Shown here in pieces: positions 28,081-36,507 of a DNA stretch of 64,000 nt. Made by a program: the position numbers and the translations under genes. Under the pieces are notes generated by a model, which worked only from the letters and a program-made list of their open reading frames with translations, was not told the DNA's origin and ran no database searches. Source of the stretch: G965233625 sp965233625. Lineage in GTDB: Bacteria > Planctomycetota > Planctomycetia > Pirellulales > Pirellulaceae. Numbering within the stretch: the first letter of the stretch is position 1; each line of letters begins with the position of its first letter. The stretch lies in contig OZ247499.1 in the NCBI GenBank assembly GCA_965233625.1, forward strand, positions 5,456,001 through 5,520,000, written 5' to 3'.

Positions 28081-29592
28081 ATGAACCCGGCTGAAACCTT
28101 TGAAGCCGTCTGCAAACACGCGCGTGAAACCGCCATGCTCAGTGGCGTCGAGAGCCTGCTGGGCTGGGATGAGCGTACTTATATGCCGCCCCGCGCCGGA
28201 GCGCACCGGGCAGAGCAGATCACGCTGCTGGCGGGAATGTTACATCGTCGCCGCACCGATGCGGAATATGGCAAGCAGTTGCTGGAACTGGCAGGCAGCG
28301 ATCTGGCGGAAGATCCGCACAGCGATAGCGGTACGATTATCCGCATGCTGGCGCGGCAGTTCGATAAAGCCACGAAGCTGCCGCAGACGCTGGTCGAAGA
28401 ACTTTCGCGCAGCGCCGTGCTGGGACAGCAGGCCTGGGTGGAAGCGCGGAAGAATGACGACTTTGCTGCGTTCCTGCCGCACCTGGAAAAGATCGTCAAA
28501 CTCAAGCAGCAGGAGGCTGATGCGCTGGGGCACGAGGGCTGCCGGTACGACGCATTGCTGGACGATTACGAACCGGGCGAAACCACCGCCAACGTCACCA
28601 AGGTGCTGACTGCTGCGCGGGAGGAACTGGCGCCGCTGGTTGCGGAGATTGCAGCCAGCAGCACACGGCCCGATAGCAAGCTGCTGACCCGCAGTTACCC
28701 GGTTTCAGCGCAGAAGAAGTTCGGACGGTTTGCCGCGGAGAAGGTCGGCTTTGACTTCGAGCGCGGACGGCTGGACATTACGCATCATCCGTTCTGCACC
28801 GAAATGGGGCCGCACGACTGCCGCATTACCACGCGTTACGACCGGCGGCATTTTCCCGGCGCCTTCTTCGGCACACTGCACGAAGCCGGGCATGGCATGT
28901 ACGAACAGGGGCTGCGGGAGGAGATGCACGGACTGCCGCCGGGACTTGCCGTTTCGCTGGGCATTCACGAATCGCAGTCGCGGATGTGGGAGAACCTGGT
29001 GGGCCGCAGCAAAGCGTTCTGGAAGCACTTCTTCCCCATTGCGCAAGGCGCCTTCACCGCGACGCTGGGCGACGTTTCCCTGGACGACTTCTACTTCGCC
29101 GTGAATGAAGTGCGGCCCTCGCTGATCCGTGTCGAAGCAGATGAAGCAACTTATAACCTGCACATCATTATCCGGTTCGAACTGGAACAGGCGCTGCTGT
29201 CGGGCGACCTGCCCGCGGCGGATGCGGCGGACGCCTGGAAAGAGAAGTATCAGCAGTACCTGGGCATTCAGCCGCCCGGCGACGCCGATGGCGTGCTGCA
29301 GGATGTGCACTGGCCCGCCTGCCTGATCGGCTACTTCCCGACCTACGCGCTAGGCAATCTCTACGCGGCGCAGTTCTTTGAGACAGCCGGCAAACACCTG
29401 GGCGACCTGGACACCCAATTCGCCGCCGGCGAGTTCAGCCCGCTACTGCAATGGCTGCGCAAGAACATCCACTCGCAAGGCCAATGCTACACCGCGGCCG
29501 AACTAGTGCAACGCGTCACCGGCCAGCCGCTCAGCCACAAGCCACTGATCGCTAGCCTACGCGGCAAGCTCGCGCCGCTGTACTGCCTCTAA
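28081..29592 (+). CDS. M32 family metallocarboxypeptidase
   Basis: A 503-residue zinc carboxypeptidase (Taq/Pfu type) that removes C-terminal residues from peptides. Signatures: HHPFCTEMGPHDCRITTRYD, the zinc-binding HEAGH in FGTLHEAGHGMYEQG (about residues 266-270), and GIHESQSRMWENLVG, which carries the downstream glutamate ligand. No signal peptide is seen, so it is presumably cytosolic. The ATG at 28081 has AGGA upstream; an in-frame ATG six codons earlier is possible. It follows the tricorn-like protease on the same strand, but a 328-base repeat-bearing gap argues against one transcript. Confidence 0.95.
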   Translation: MNPAETFEAVCKHARETAMLSGVESLLGWDERTYMPPRAGAHRAEQITLLAGMLHRRRTDAEYGKQLLELAGSDLAEDPHSDSGTIIRMLARQFDKATKLPQTLVEELSRSAVLGQQAWVEARKNDDFAAFLPHLEKIVKLKQQEADALGHEGCRYDALLDDYEPGETTANVTKVLTAAREELAPLVAEIAASSTRPDSKLLTRSYPVSAQKKFGRFAAEKVGFDFERGRLDITHHPFCTEMGPHDCRITTRYDRRHFPGAFFGTLHEAGHGMYEQGLREEMHGLPPGLAVSLGIHESQSRMWENLVGRSKAFWKHFFPIAQGAFTATLGDVSLDDFYFAVNEVRPSLIRVEADEATYNLHIIIRFELEQALLSGDLPAADAADAWKEKYQQYLGIQPPGDADGVLQDVHWPACLIGYFPTYALGNLYAAQFFETAGKHLGDLDTQFAAGEFSPLLQWLRKNIHSQGQCYTAAELVQRVTGQPLSHKPLIASLRGKLAPLYCL

Positions 29593-29645
29593 CCGATTCG
29601 ATTAGGGTTAGACATTCGTTATATGGCATTGAGTGTGGTACGCCA

Positions 29646-30191
29646 CTACTCATAACTGCCTGCTAGCCTGTGTTGGTCGCAGTGAAGACATCGAAACAAG
29701 TACGCCCATAACGCAGTACCCGAAAGTGCATCACGTTTCGCCTGCCTGCTGGCGCCGTCTTCGACTTCGAGTCGATCAAGATCGTCTCCGAGTTCGGCCT
29801 CCATATGTGCTATGTCAGGCCATTGGACCTCACATAAAACGGCGCAGTAGTCGTTGCAGTGCGTCGGCCATTCGTACTGCGTCGCGAAGAAGTAACCGGG
29901 AGTGCGATGCTGTAGTTCGTCCTTCTTCGATTCATCCACGACAGGCTCAAGGTCGTATTCATATACGAATTCAAGTTCGAACACTCTCGCCGCTTCGCCG
30001 TTTGCGATACACCAAGGGCAAATGTTCTTTGGATTGGCTTGCGAGTAACACGGTCCAACATAGGCAAAGCCGGTGATATGGTGGCAAACTGGGCACTCAG
30101 CTTCCCGTTGGATAACAACCTTGTTTCCAATCGGATCGGGGTGATACTTGAAGGCCGGAAGGTGGAGCTTTGTTTCCATGGGGTTTTGCAT
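29646..30191 (-). CDS. CbrC family (UPF0167) protein
   Basis: A 181-residue protein matching CbrC: LPAFKYHPDPIGNKVV near the N-terminus, then ECPVCHH, FAYVGPCYSQANPKNICPWC followed by I-A-N-G, and a late CLHCDQH. The paired cysteines probably bind zinc. In E. coli the family is named for colicin E2 tolerance, with no established mechanism. The start is the ATG at 30191 or the ATG at 30179; neither has a clear ribosome-binding sequence. The coding region is near 50% GC, against more than 60% next door. It is divergent from, and nearly overlapping with, the unknown gene at 30191. Confidence 0.82.
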   Translation of the reverse strand: MQNPMETKLHLPAFKYHPDPIGNKVVIQREAECPVCHHITGFAYVGPCYSQANPKNICPWCIANGEAARVFELEFVYEYDLEPVVDESKKDELQHRTPGYFFATQYEWPTHCNDYCAVLCEVQWPDIAHMEAELGDDLDRLEVEDGASRQAKRDALSGTALWAYLFRCLHCDQHRLAGSYE

Positions 30192-30532
30192 TGAGCGTAA
30201 AGTGGTACGACAACGTCATATCTCAGGAAACCGGGAAGCCTTCCTGGCTCGATATTGAACGGGTCTACACATTTCACTGGGACGTTTTCTCTGAAGCAGA
30301 CAGGCAGCGGTTGACGGCTGTAATGAACGCTCTACCCGGACATATTGCCACGGATGAATCATTCGCGAGATGGTATTCACCCGTTGACGATCCAGAAAAC
30401 GGTTATCTATGGGGCAGTGTTGAACCGACGGGGTTGCTGGTCGCGGGAAGTCTAAACATGGAGGTCTGGAGACACTGGGACGAAACGTTCCGCCAGGAGA
30501 TCGAGTCGTTTTCTTTTCGTGACCTTCAATAG
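30191..30532 (+). CDS. Unknown small acidic protein
   Basis: A 113-residue soluble protein beginning (M/L)SVKWYDNVISQETGKPSW from a TTG at 30191. Trp and aromatic residues are frequent (VYTFHWDVF, ARWYSPVDD, MEVWRHWDETF). I do not recognise the family; size, acidity and the neighbours fit an immunity-like or defence-associated protein. The frame is open seven codons upstream to a TTG at 30170, but SVKWYD looks like a natural beginning. Its start coincides with the ATG of the divergent CbrC gene, leaving almost no room for promoters unless they lie inside the coding regions. Confidence 0.6.
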   Translation: MSVKWYDNVISQETGKPSWLDIERVYTFHWDVFSEADRQRLTAVMNALPGHIATDESFARWYSPVDDPENGYLWGSVEPTGLLVAGSLNMEVWRHWDETFRQEIESFSFRDLQ

Positions 30533-30564
30533 AGCTTACGCCCGCGGCCGTGTGCAACGGTTTG

Positions 30565-31164
30565 TTATTCGGCCTCCTCGGCTAGCGTTAGTGAGTCATC
30601 CAGCCAAGCTTCGTACCATCCCATGAATGTCAGCGGCTCTGAATTGCCGAATTGGTCGTAAGGATATAGACCGCCCCATTCATACGTGCGGTCATCAATC
30701 CATACCTGCCCTTTGCTCCGTCCGTTGACGATTAAGTCGATCATGATGCCACAGCCGATTTCGCCAATTACGAGTTTCCCATGTTCATTTCTAGGGTCAT
30801 CGTAGAAAGCGCACAATTCCTTCAGGTCATCTTCGGTTTGATCGTCAGAGTAAGGAACGCGTTTTCCGGCATCGTATGGAAACGGCAGACTAGGTACGAG
30901 GTGATCTGCGAACGATTCCTCAATCGTGAATAGTCCATACGCGGGTCCCGCGCCGCCATCTGCGAATTGCGTGACGAAGAACCGGTAGTCACCTGGCAAT
31001 GAGATGCTGTGTTCCTGTTCCAGTGCCGCAACAAGTGTCGCGGGCGCCGGTGGATTCAACTCGTACTGGTGGCCGCCGGATTCACCTATACGGAATGCCT
31101 GGTCGAGCGCCCGCAGTCGTTCAAACTTCGATGTGATACGCAAAAGCTGGTCGTGATACTGCAT
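30565..31164 (-). CDS. SMI1/KNR4 (SUKH) family protein
   Basis: A 199-residue protein with the SUKH pattern: HSISLPGDYRFFVTQFADGG then A-G-P-A-Y-G-L-F, a PFPYD segment and, later, IGEIGCGIMIDLIVNG and GQVWIDDRTYEWGGLYP. SUKH proteins are frequent immunity proteins of bacterial toxins, though many orphan copies have no known partner. No toxin gene is adjacent. GC content is lower than in the flanking housekeeping genes. The ATG at 31164 has no clear ribosome-binding sequence. Family assignment is confident; an immunity role is inference. Confidence 0.85.
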   Translation of the reverse strand: MQYHDQLLRITSKFERLRALDQAFRIGESGGHQYELNPPAPATLVAALEQEHSISLPGDYRFFVTQFADGGAGPAYGLFTIEESFADHLVPSLPFPYDAGKRVPYSDDQTEDDLKELCAFYDDPRNEHGKLVIGEIGCGIMIDLIVNGRSKGQVWIDDRTYEWGGLYPYDQFGNSEPLTFMGWYEAWLDDSLTLAEEAE

Positions 31165-31314
31165 GGCTGGTACCGAATAGCGTCGCTTGAAACAGATTCT
31201 GACGCAAGCTATTTACTGCGAAGAATTACTGCAACAAATGTCGTGGGGTTTGCAACTGGCTGCGGTCCCTGCGTTCTGCGATCCGTTCGATCCAGATTCG
31301 CTTGCCGCGCAAAG

Positions 31315-31349
31315 AAAACGCCGGGTGAAGGTTACTCCGCCCGGCGTTT
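31315..31349 (-). terminator. Rho-independent terminator of the Lys/Ala-rich exported protein gene
   Basis: AAACGCCGGG (31316-31325) pairs perfectly with CCCGGCGTTT (31340-31349) around a 14-base loop. Read on the minus strand the stem is followed by TTTTCTTT, as expected for a terminator of the gene ending at 31374. Confidence 0.75.
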
Positions 31350-31373
31350 CTGGTTGGTTGTTAAGACGGTTGC

Positions 31374-31943
31374 TTAGGCAGCGTCTTTTTTCTTTTTGTT
31401 GCCAGGTTTGCGGGCTGGCTTGAGGGCTGCTTTCTGTTCGTCGGTGAGGACTTCTTGAACAGCGGTCATGAACTCTTTCTGCATGGCGCCGGCTTTGGCC
31501 ATGGCGGCTTTCTGCTCTTCGCTCATTTTGGTGGCGGCGGCGACAGCGTCACGCAGTTCTTTGCCTTTTTTGCCATCAGCCTTGGCGGCTTTCATGGCTT
31601 CCTGGCGAGCCTGCTGCTGCTCTTTGGTGAGGCCGGCTGCTTTGCGGGCTTCGGCCATTTTGGCGCCGTGAGCTTCGGCCAGTTTCTTGATCTTGGCGGT
31701 CTGTTCTTCGGTGAGGTTCACCTTGGCCAGACGCTTCATCACGCCAGCGGCAAGCTGAGCGCCAGGATTGCGGCGACCCTTCTTGGCGCCTTCCTTCTTC
31801 GCACCCTTCTTGGCGCCATCTTTCTTAGCACCCTTCTTCGCTTCAGCGGCAGGCTTTTTAGCGGGATCGGCGTGGCTGGTGGAAACAGCGAAGGTGACGG
31901 CCATTGCTAGTGCGGCGCAAACACAGAACTTCAGTACATTCAT
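31374..31943 (-). CDS. Exported Lys/Ala-rich protein with helical LTxEQ repeats
   Basis: A 189-residue protein. A signal peptide (MNVLKFCVCAALAMAVTFAV then STSHA-D) is followed by a Lys/Gly/Ala repeat zone with alternating AKKGAKKDGAKKGAKKEG, then a helical region with LTEEQ, LTKEQ, MSEEQ and LTDEQ. The LTxEQ spacing resembles Spy/CpxP-type periplasmic helical proteins, which often act in envelope stress or metal binding; that link is weak. The ATG at 31943 has GGAG nine bases upstream and is preferred over a start three codons earlier. A good terminator follows. The exact function is unknown. Confidence 0.75.
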   Translation of the reverse strand: MNVLKFCVCAALAMAVTFAVSTSHADPAKKPAAEAKKGAKKDGAKKGAKKEGAKKGRRNPGAQLAAGVMKRLAKVNLTEEQTAKIKKLAEAHGAKMAEARKAAGLTKEQQQARQEAMKAAKADGKKGKELRDAVAAATKMSEEQKAAMAKAGAMQKEFMTAVQEVLTDEQKAALKPARKPGNKKKKDAA

Positions 31944-32102
31944 CAAACACATCTCCAGTGGTGGGAGCTTTTGCCGCTGAATCCTTCAGACATGCGAAAG
32001 GCGATTTCAATCAAAAAGAACCGCAGACATCGTGTTTGCAGTGGTGGGAGTTTTCGCTTTGCCACTTTCGTCAGAAGACGGAAAGGAGTGGCGCCTTTGT
32101 TA

Positions 32103-32138
32103 ACTCTTTTCCGTGGGAAAAGTAGCGTGGAAAAGAGT
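32103..32138. other. Inverted repeat with two mutually exclusive hairpins
   Basis: ACTCTTTTCC (32103-32112) pairs perfectly with GGAAAAGAGT (32129-32138). The same left arm can instead pair through CTTTTCC (32106-32112) with GGAAAAG (32116-32122) over a 3-base loop. It lies downstream of the DUF1501 gene on the minus strand and could end that transcript or control the following exported-protein gene. Confidence 0.5.
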
Positions 32139-32185
32139 GATTTTTGCAATCGAATCAGGTGAGGGAGCGGCTTCAAGTACAACAA

Positions 32186-32232
32186 CGCTGCCCCCCCTCA
32201 CCCTTGCCCTCTCCCCGGCGGGGAGAGGAGAC
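32186..32232. repeat. Dispersed repeat, family 2 (inverted copy)
   Basis: CCCCCCTCACCCTTGCCCTC then TCCCCGGCGGGGAGAGGA, immediately after the DUF1501 stop. Read on the minus strand it has the family order CTCTCCCCGC...GGGGAGAGG then GGGTGAGGGG. Confidence 0.6.
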
Positions 32233-32242
32233 GTTAAACCGC

Positions 32243-33568
32243 TTAGCTGAAGAGCTGCGGGATGACGTTGCCGTCGCGGACGATGGTGATCGGCCGGCCG
32301 GTGTTGCTGTGATATTCCTTGGTGTGGTCGATACCCAGGTTGTGGTAGAACGACGCGGCTGCATCGTCCGGGGTGATCGCCTCATTACGTGGCATCGAAG
32401 CTTTGTCATCGCTTTCGCCAATGACCTGACCACCGCGGACACCGCCACCTGCCATCAGCATGAACATGCAGCGTGGATAGTGGTCGCGGCCGCCTTCTGC
32501 ACTGCGGCTGTTGATCTTGGGTGTGCGTCCGAATTCGCCCGTGACGTAAACCGCGGTGGAGTCGAGCAGGCCTTTCTGCTCCAGGCCGGTCAGCAGGGCT
32601 GCCAGTCCGGTATCGAATGGCGGCAGGTTGCGATCTTTCAGACGGGTGAAGTTGTCCTGGTGCGTATCCCAGCCACCAAGCGTGATGGTGACAAAGGTAA
32701 CGCCTGCTTCCACCAGACGGGTCGCCAGCAGGCAGCTCTGGCCGAAGGCTTCTTCGCCGAAGGGCTTGGCGAATTCAGGCGATTCTTTGCTGACGTCGAA
32801 TGCTTCGCGCGCCCGCTTCGAGGTAACAATCGAATAGGCCTGCTGGCTGAAGCGGTCGAGGCCTTCCAGCAGTTGCGAGTCGGACTCGTAGCCGCGGAAG
32901 GTAGTGTCGAGATCGCGAAGCAGGCTGTGCCGCTTTTCCACTTCGCCCACGGTCAGGCCGTTACCCAGCGAGATGCCACGCACGCTGAACGGTGCGCCGG
33001 CGCGAGGTGTGGCGCCGGTGTTCAGCGGAGCGTACTTCACGCCGAGGAAGCCGGGCGTCTGGTTACTGCGGGGGATCGAAACGTTGGAGGGCAGATCGAC
33101 GGGCAGCGTGCCTTCGCGTTCTTTGGTCACCACGCTGCTGTAGCCGGGGTATTCCAGCGAAGCCAGTGGACGGCTGCCGGTGTTCACATAGTCGGTGCCC
33201 AGACGGTGGGCGCCCAGGGTGTGCGAAACACCGCGGAGGATGGCGAATTTATCGGCACACTGCGCGAGTTTGGGCAGATGTTCCGAGATCTCGACGCCGG
33301 GTGCGTTGGTTTTGATCGGGTTGAACGTACCGCGGTATTCCGTGGGTGCGTTGGGTTTCAGGTCGAAGGTGTCCATGTGCGATGGACCACCGTTGAGGTT
33401 GATGAAGATCGCGGACTTCGCTTTGCCGCGGCCGCCCTGTCCGGGCTGCACTTCGCCTGCTTCAGCCATTTTCAGATAGCTGGCCAGGCTCAGCCCGGCG
33501 CCGCCAAAGACGCCAACTTTTAGGAAGTCACGCCGCTTTACACCATCGCAAGTACGAGAAGTTGCCAT
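32243..33568 (-). CDS. DUF1501 domain protein, Tat-exported
   Basis: A 441-residue protein of the DUF1501 family, related to sulfatase/alkaline-phosphatase-like folds. The N-terminus has a Tat-type motif KRRDFLKVGVFGGAGLSLAS. Characteristic family pieces are IFINLNGGPSHMDTFDLKP, VTITLGGWDTHQDNF, VTGEFGRTPKIN and GRDHYPRCMFMLMAGGGVRG. In planctomycetes DUF1501 genes are nearly always paired with a DUF1549/DUF1553 gene, as here, 148 bases downstream of it. The biochemical role is unestablished; export through Tat and a periplasmic location are expected. AGGA lies 11 bases before the ATG. Confidence 0.93.
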   Translation of the reverse strand: MATSRTCDGVKRRDFLKVGVFGGAGLSLASYLKMAEAGEVQPGQGGRGKAKSAIFINLNGGPSHMDTFDLKPNAPTEYRGTFNPIKTNAPGVEISEHLPKLAQCADKFAILRGVSHTLGAHRLGTDYVNTGSRPLASLEYPGYSSVVTKEREGTLPVDLPSNVSIPRSNQTPGFLGVKYAPLNTGATPRAGAPFSVRGISLGNGLTVGEVEKRHSLLRDLDTTFRGYESDSQLLEGLDRFSQQAYSIVTSKRAREAFDVSKESPEFAKPFGEEAFGQSCLLATRLVEAGVTFVTITLGGWDTHQDNFTRLKDRNLPPFDTGLAALLTGLEQKGLLDSTAVYVTGEFGRTPKINSRSAEGGRDHYPRCMFMLMAGGGVRGGQVIGESDDKASMPRNEAITPDDAAASFYHNLGIDHTKEYHSNTGRPITIVRDGNVIPQLFS

Positions 33569-33653
33569 TTGATTTGTATCCTGATTTGAAATTTGTTTTA
33601 GGTGGAGTCTGAGAGGCGGAGTTGCCGGTGGTGACCCGCTGTGTGCTGCGGAC

Positions 33654-33706
33654 CGCCCTCACCCGGCCTCCGGCCACCCTCTCCCAGAGGGAGAGGGTAC
33701 AGTGCT
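33654..33706. repeat. Dispersed repeat, family 2 (inverted copy)
   Basis: CCGCCCTCACCCGGCCTCCG followed by GCCACCCTCTCCCAGAGGGA then GAGGGTAC. It fills most of the gap between the DUF1549/DUF1553 and DUF1501 genes, in minus-strand orientation. Confidence 0.6.
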
Positions 33707-33716
33707 GCAAACGCGC

Positions 33717-36452
33717 TTAGTGGTTAACGATGAACTCCTTGGTGTTGACCAGAGCCCAGAGCAGACCGCGGACGCCGTTGAGCGTGTCTTCGGCTTCTTC
33801 GATGTGCTTGACGCTGCGTGCCAGTTCCTGTTCCGACGGATAGCGTGAAAGCGTCCGCAGATAGGCCTGGGTCGCCAGGGCTTCGGCGTTTACTTCCGCC
33901 TTCTCCGGCTTGTCATCGCCCGCGGCTTTGGGCGGTGCGATGCCGTAGCGTTTGCGATAGGCCTGGGCCTTTTTCATCAGTGCAGCCACAGCCTTTTTGT
34001 CGCCTTGCTCACGGAGCTTTTTCAGCCGCTTCTGGAACGACTGCATCACTTCGCGATAGTTCTTTGGCAGCTTGCGGGTAGGACCAGCGCTGCTGCTGGC
34101 GTTGTTGGTCAGCTTGTTTTCGCTTGCGACCTGATCGATCCAGCTGATCTTGCGGGCGTCGAGCATCTTCAGAACTTCCGCGTCGTTCTGACGATAGACG
34201 GTCTGCAACAGGCTGGCGTCTTCCGAGCGGTCGCAATCGCAGTTGCTTTCGCGGGTGGAGCGGCCGAACACGGTCAGTGCGTAAGCCTGTCCGCGGTTGT
34301 ACCGCTGACCGCTGGACGCGATCTTGATGCCGCGTCCATCGAGCGTTTCGCTGACTTCTTCCACCTGAGCGTCGCTGGCCATGGCCTGACGGATGGCGTC
34401 GTAAGCCACTTCGGCGGGCAGGCGGCGCGGTACGGCGCGGCTGAAGTTGCGCTCGTCGTCGCGGTTGGTTTCGTTCGGCTTCCAGGTCAACTGATACGTA
34501 CGGCTGTTGACGATTTCGCGATGCAGCCACTTCATGTCGTAGTGGTTATCGACAAAACCTTGCGTCAGGTAGTCCAGCAGCGGTTTGTTGCTGGGCGGGT
34601 TCGCCAGGCTGAGATCATCCGGCGGATCGACGATGCCGACGTTGAAGTAGTTGGCCCATACGCGGTTGACGAAGGCGCGGGCGAAGTACGGGTTGTCTTC
34701 GTGCCGCAGCCAGTCCATCAACGCTTCGCGTGGATCCGAGTCCTTGGTCAGCGTGACCACTTCGGCGCCAAGCAGTTTGGCGGTCGGAAGCTTGGGCTCG
34801 CGATTGCCCTTCTTGTTCTTATTCCTGTTGCGGATAGGGCGAGGCGATCCGACGTAAACCTCTGGGAACGGTACGGTTTTGCCTTCTTCCAGGGCGGTGC
34901 TGATCCGGCGCCGGCGTTCGCCGCCGTTGATCTTTTTATCGTTGAGTCCCAGGTCTTCCAGCATCGACTGGTATTCTTTGCGATCCTCCGGCCGCGCTGT
35001 GTTGCTGGCGATCACAGAGTTGAAGAAGCCCTGGAACTGTTCGAAGTCGTTCTTTGACCACTGATCGAACGGGTGCTTGTGGCATTGGGCGCATTGGATG
35101 CGAATGCCCAGGAAGGTGTAGGCAAAGCCAATGGCGCGGGCTTCGGGCTGACGGAAGTCGCGGCGTGCCCAGTAATAAGGCAGCGTGGGCCGGTCTGCGT
35201 AGTCGCCGCCTTTGGCGTAGAACTCGCTCATCTCTTTGCAGTATTCAACATACGACTGCCCTGGACGGCGGCTCTGACCCAGCACGATGCCAGCGGCCAG
35301 TTCATCGTAGGGCGTGTTGTTCTTCACGCGGTGTTCGATCCACTGATACCATTCACCGCCGGGTGCGTTACGCATGGGCGAAGTGTTGACCAGCTGATCG
35401 CTGTTGTTGCCGGTCCAGTCGCACAGGCGGGTCGTCCACCAGGCGGCGTATTCGGGCGTTTCCAGCAAAGCGTCGATCTTCTTGGCGCGTTTGTCTTTCG
35501 ACTCGTCGGCCAGGAAGGTTTCAACTTCTTTGGCCGTGGGCAGCGTGCCGGTCAGATCCAGACGGACGCGGCGGAGGAATTCGGCGTCGCTTGCCAGTTC
35601 CGACTGCTTCACACCCAGTTTGCGTAGCTTCTGAACGACCAGCTTGTCGATCTTGGTAGGCGTGGGCGTATCGGGGTAGTTGTCGCCAGAAAATTCAGAC
35701 ACGGGCAGGATGACAGGAACCGGCACCACGGCCTTGTCGTAGGCGGCCACCACATGCGTGTCGCCGGGGCCAACGCAGGTGACCAGGCCGTCCTGGTCAA
35801 TGGTGGCGACCTGATCGTCGTTGCTGTGGAAACGGCACAGAGGCGTTACGTCTTCGCGGGTGCCATCGGCCCAGACGGCCACGGCGGTCAACTGAATACG
35901 CTGGCCCTTTTTCAGGGGCAGCAGTTCGTTAGGGGTCACTTCCAGGCGGGTCAGTTTGGCGATGTTGCCCGCGTCGAACTTGGCGCCGGCTTTGATCCAG
36001 CTTTCGATGACGTGGTGCTCCCACGAACCAAGCTGATAACGCTCGCCGCCTTCGTGATTGTCTTCGTCGGTGGGCTTTTCGACGATCAGGCTGCGGGACG
36101 GTTTTTCAACATCAACACGCGGGCTCTTTTCATCGAAGAGGGCTTCGTGATCGGCCTTGAAGTCGTATCCAAACAGCGAGAGCTGAAATCCACCGCGGCC
36201 CTGGAAAGAGCCGTGACACGCGCGACCGTTACAGCCCAGACGGCTCATCACGGGGATGACGTGTTTCTGGAAGTCGGGCGTTTCGTGAATTTCATCTAGC
36301 TTGCCGGCGTAACGCTGCGTGACAGGCGCAAGCGTCTTCGCAGTGTCAAGTTGCGCTCCGTCTGCTTTATCTGGCTTGGCGGCCAGAACTGGCGCCGAGA
36401 CGCAGCAGAGTGCGGCCAAGGCTAGGGCGACCATCTTCGATGGTATCCGCAT
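33717..36452 (-). CDS. DUF1549/DUF1553 protein with cytochrome-like and Ig-like segments
   Basis: A 911-residue exported protein. After a Sec signal (MRIPSKMVALALAALCCVSA then PVLA) comes a planctomycete cytochrome-like segment with CNGRACHGSFQGRGGFQLSL, and then a bacterial Ig-like BIG2 domain (about 170-255, GQRIQLTAVAVWADGTREDV). DUF1549 follows (LRRVRLDLTGTLPTAKEVET to the CxxCH-bearing QCAQCHKHPFDQWS), then DUF1553 (FVNRVWANYFNVGIVDPPDD to the C-terminus). The CxxCH-type motifs suggest haem or metal binding but this is unproven. GGAGG precedes the ATG by about eight bases. It is paired with DUF1501 and sits downstream of the ECF sigma module. Confidence 0.93.
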   Translation of the reverse strand: MRIPSKMVALALAALCCVSAPVLAAKPDKADGAQLDTAKTLAPVTQRYAGKLDEIHETPDFQKHVIPVMSRLGCNGRACHGSFQGRGGFQLSLFGYDFKADHEALFDEKSPRVDVEKPSRSLIVEKPTDEDNHEGGERYQLGSWEHHVIESWIKAGAKFDAGNIAKLTRLEVTPNELLPLKKGQRIQLTAVAVWADGTREDVTPLCRFHSNDDQVATIDQDGLVTCVGPGDTHVVAAYDKAVVPVPVILPVSEFSGDNYPDTPTPTKIDKLVVQKLRKLGVKQSELASDAEFLRRVRLDLTGTLPTAKEVETFLADESKDKRAKKIDALLETPEYAAWWTTRLCDWTGNNSDQLVNTSPMRNAPGGEWYQWIEHRVKNNTPYDELAAGIVLGQSRRPGQSYVEYCKEMSEFYAKGGDYADRPTLPYYWARRDFRQPEARAIGFAYTFLGIRIQCAQCHKHPFDQWSKNDFEQFQGFFNSVIASNTARPEDRKEYQSMLEDLGLNDKKINGGERRRRISTALEEGKTVPFPEVYVGSPRPIRNRNKNKKGNREPKLPTAKLLGAEVVTLTKDSDPREALMDWLRHEDNPYFARAFVNRVWANYFNVGIVDPPDDLSLANPPSNKPLLDYLTQGFVDNHYDMKWLHREIVNSRTYQLTWKPNETNRDDERNFSRAVPRRLPAEVAYDAIRQAMASDAQVEEVSETLDGRGIKIASSGQRYNRGQAYALTVFGRSTRESNCDCDRSEDASLLQTVYRQNDAEVLKMLDARKISWIDQVASENKLTNNASSSAGPTRKLPKNYREVMQSFQKRLKKLREQGDKKAVAALMKKAQAYRKRYGIAPPKAAGDDKPEKAEVNAEALATQAYLRTLSRYPSEQELARSVKHIEEAEDTLNGVRGLLWALVNTKEFIVNH

Positions 36453-36507
36453 GGTGAGTCCCTCCGGGGTCTAACGGTTGTGGGAATAGTGGTGGGCGAA
36501 AAGGTGG

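Larger units (their letters stand above)
31944..32242. other. Intergenic region with bistable hairpin and duplicated block
   Basis: A 299-base gap between two minus-strand genes. It contains a 12-base block CAGTGGTGGGAG twice (near 31957 and 32040), a perfect 10-base-pair inverted repeat at 32103-32138 and a family 2 repeat at 32186-32232. No gene is visible. Confidence 0.5.

Noticed and set aside
32144..33523. A 459-codon open frame on the plus strand opposite the DUF1501 gene
   Set aside because: It is the antisense of a well-conserved gene in GC-rich sequence; the predicted protein is His/Val/Gln-rich with no domain, and the DUF1501 frame carries clear family motifs.
33717..36452. Calling the DUF1549/DUF1553 protein a cytochrome c
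   Set aside because: CxxxCH and CxxCH motifs are present, but the surrounding cytochrome c fold cannot be confirmed by eye, so haem binding is left open.
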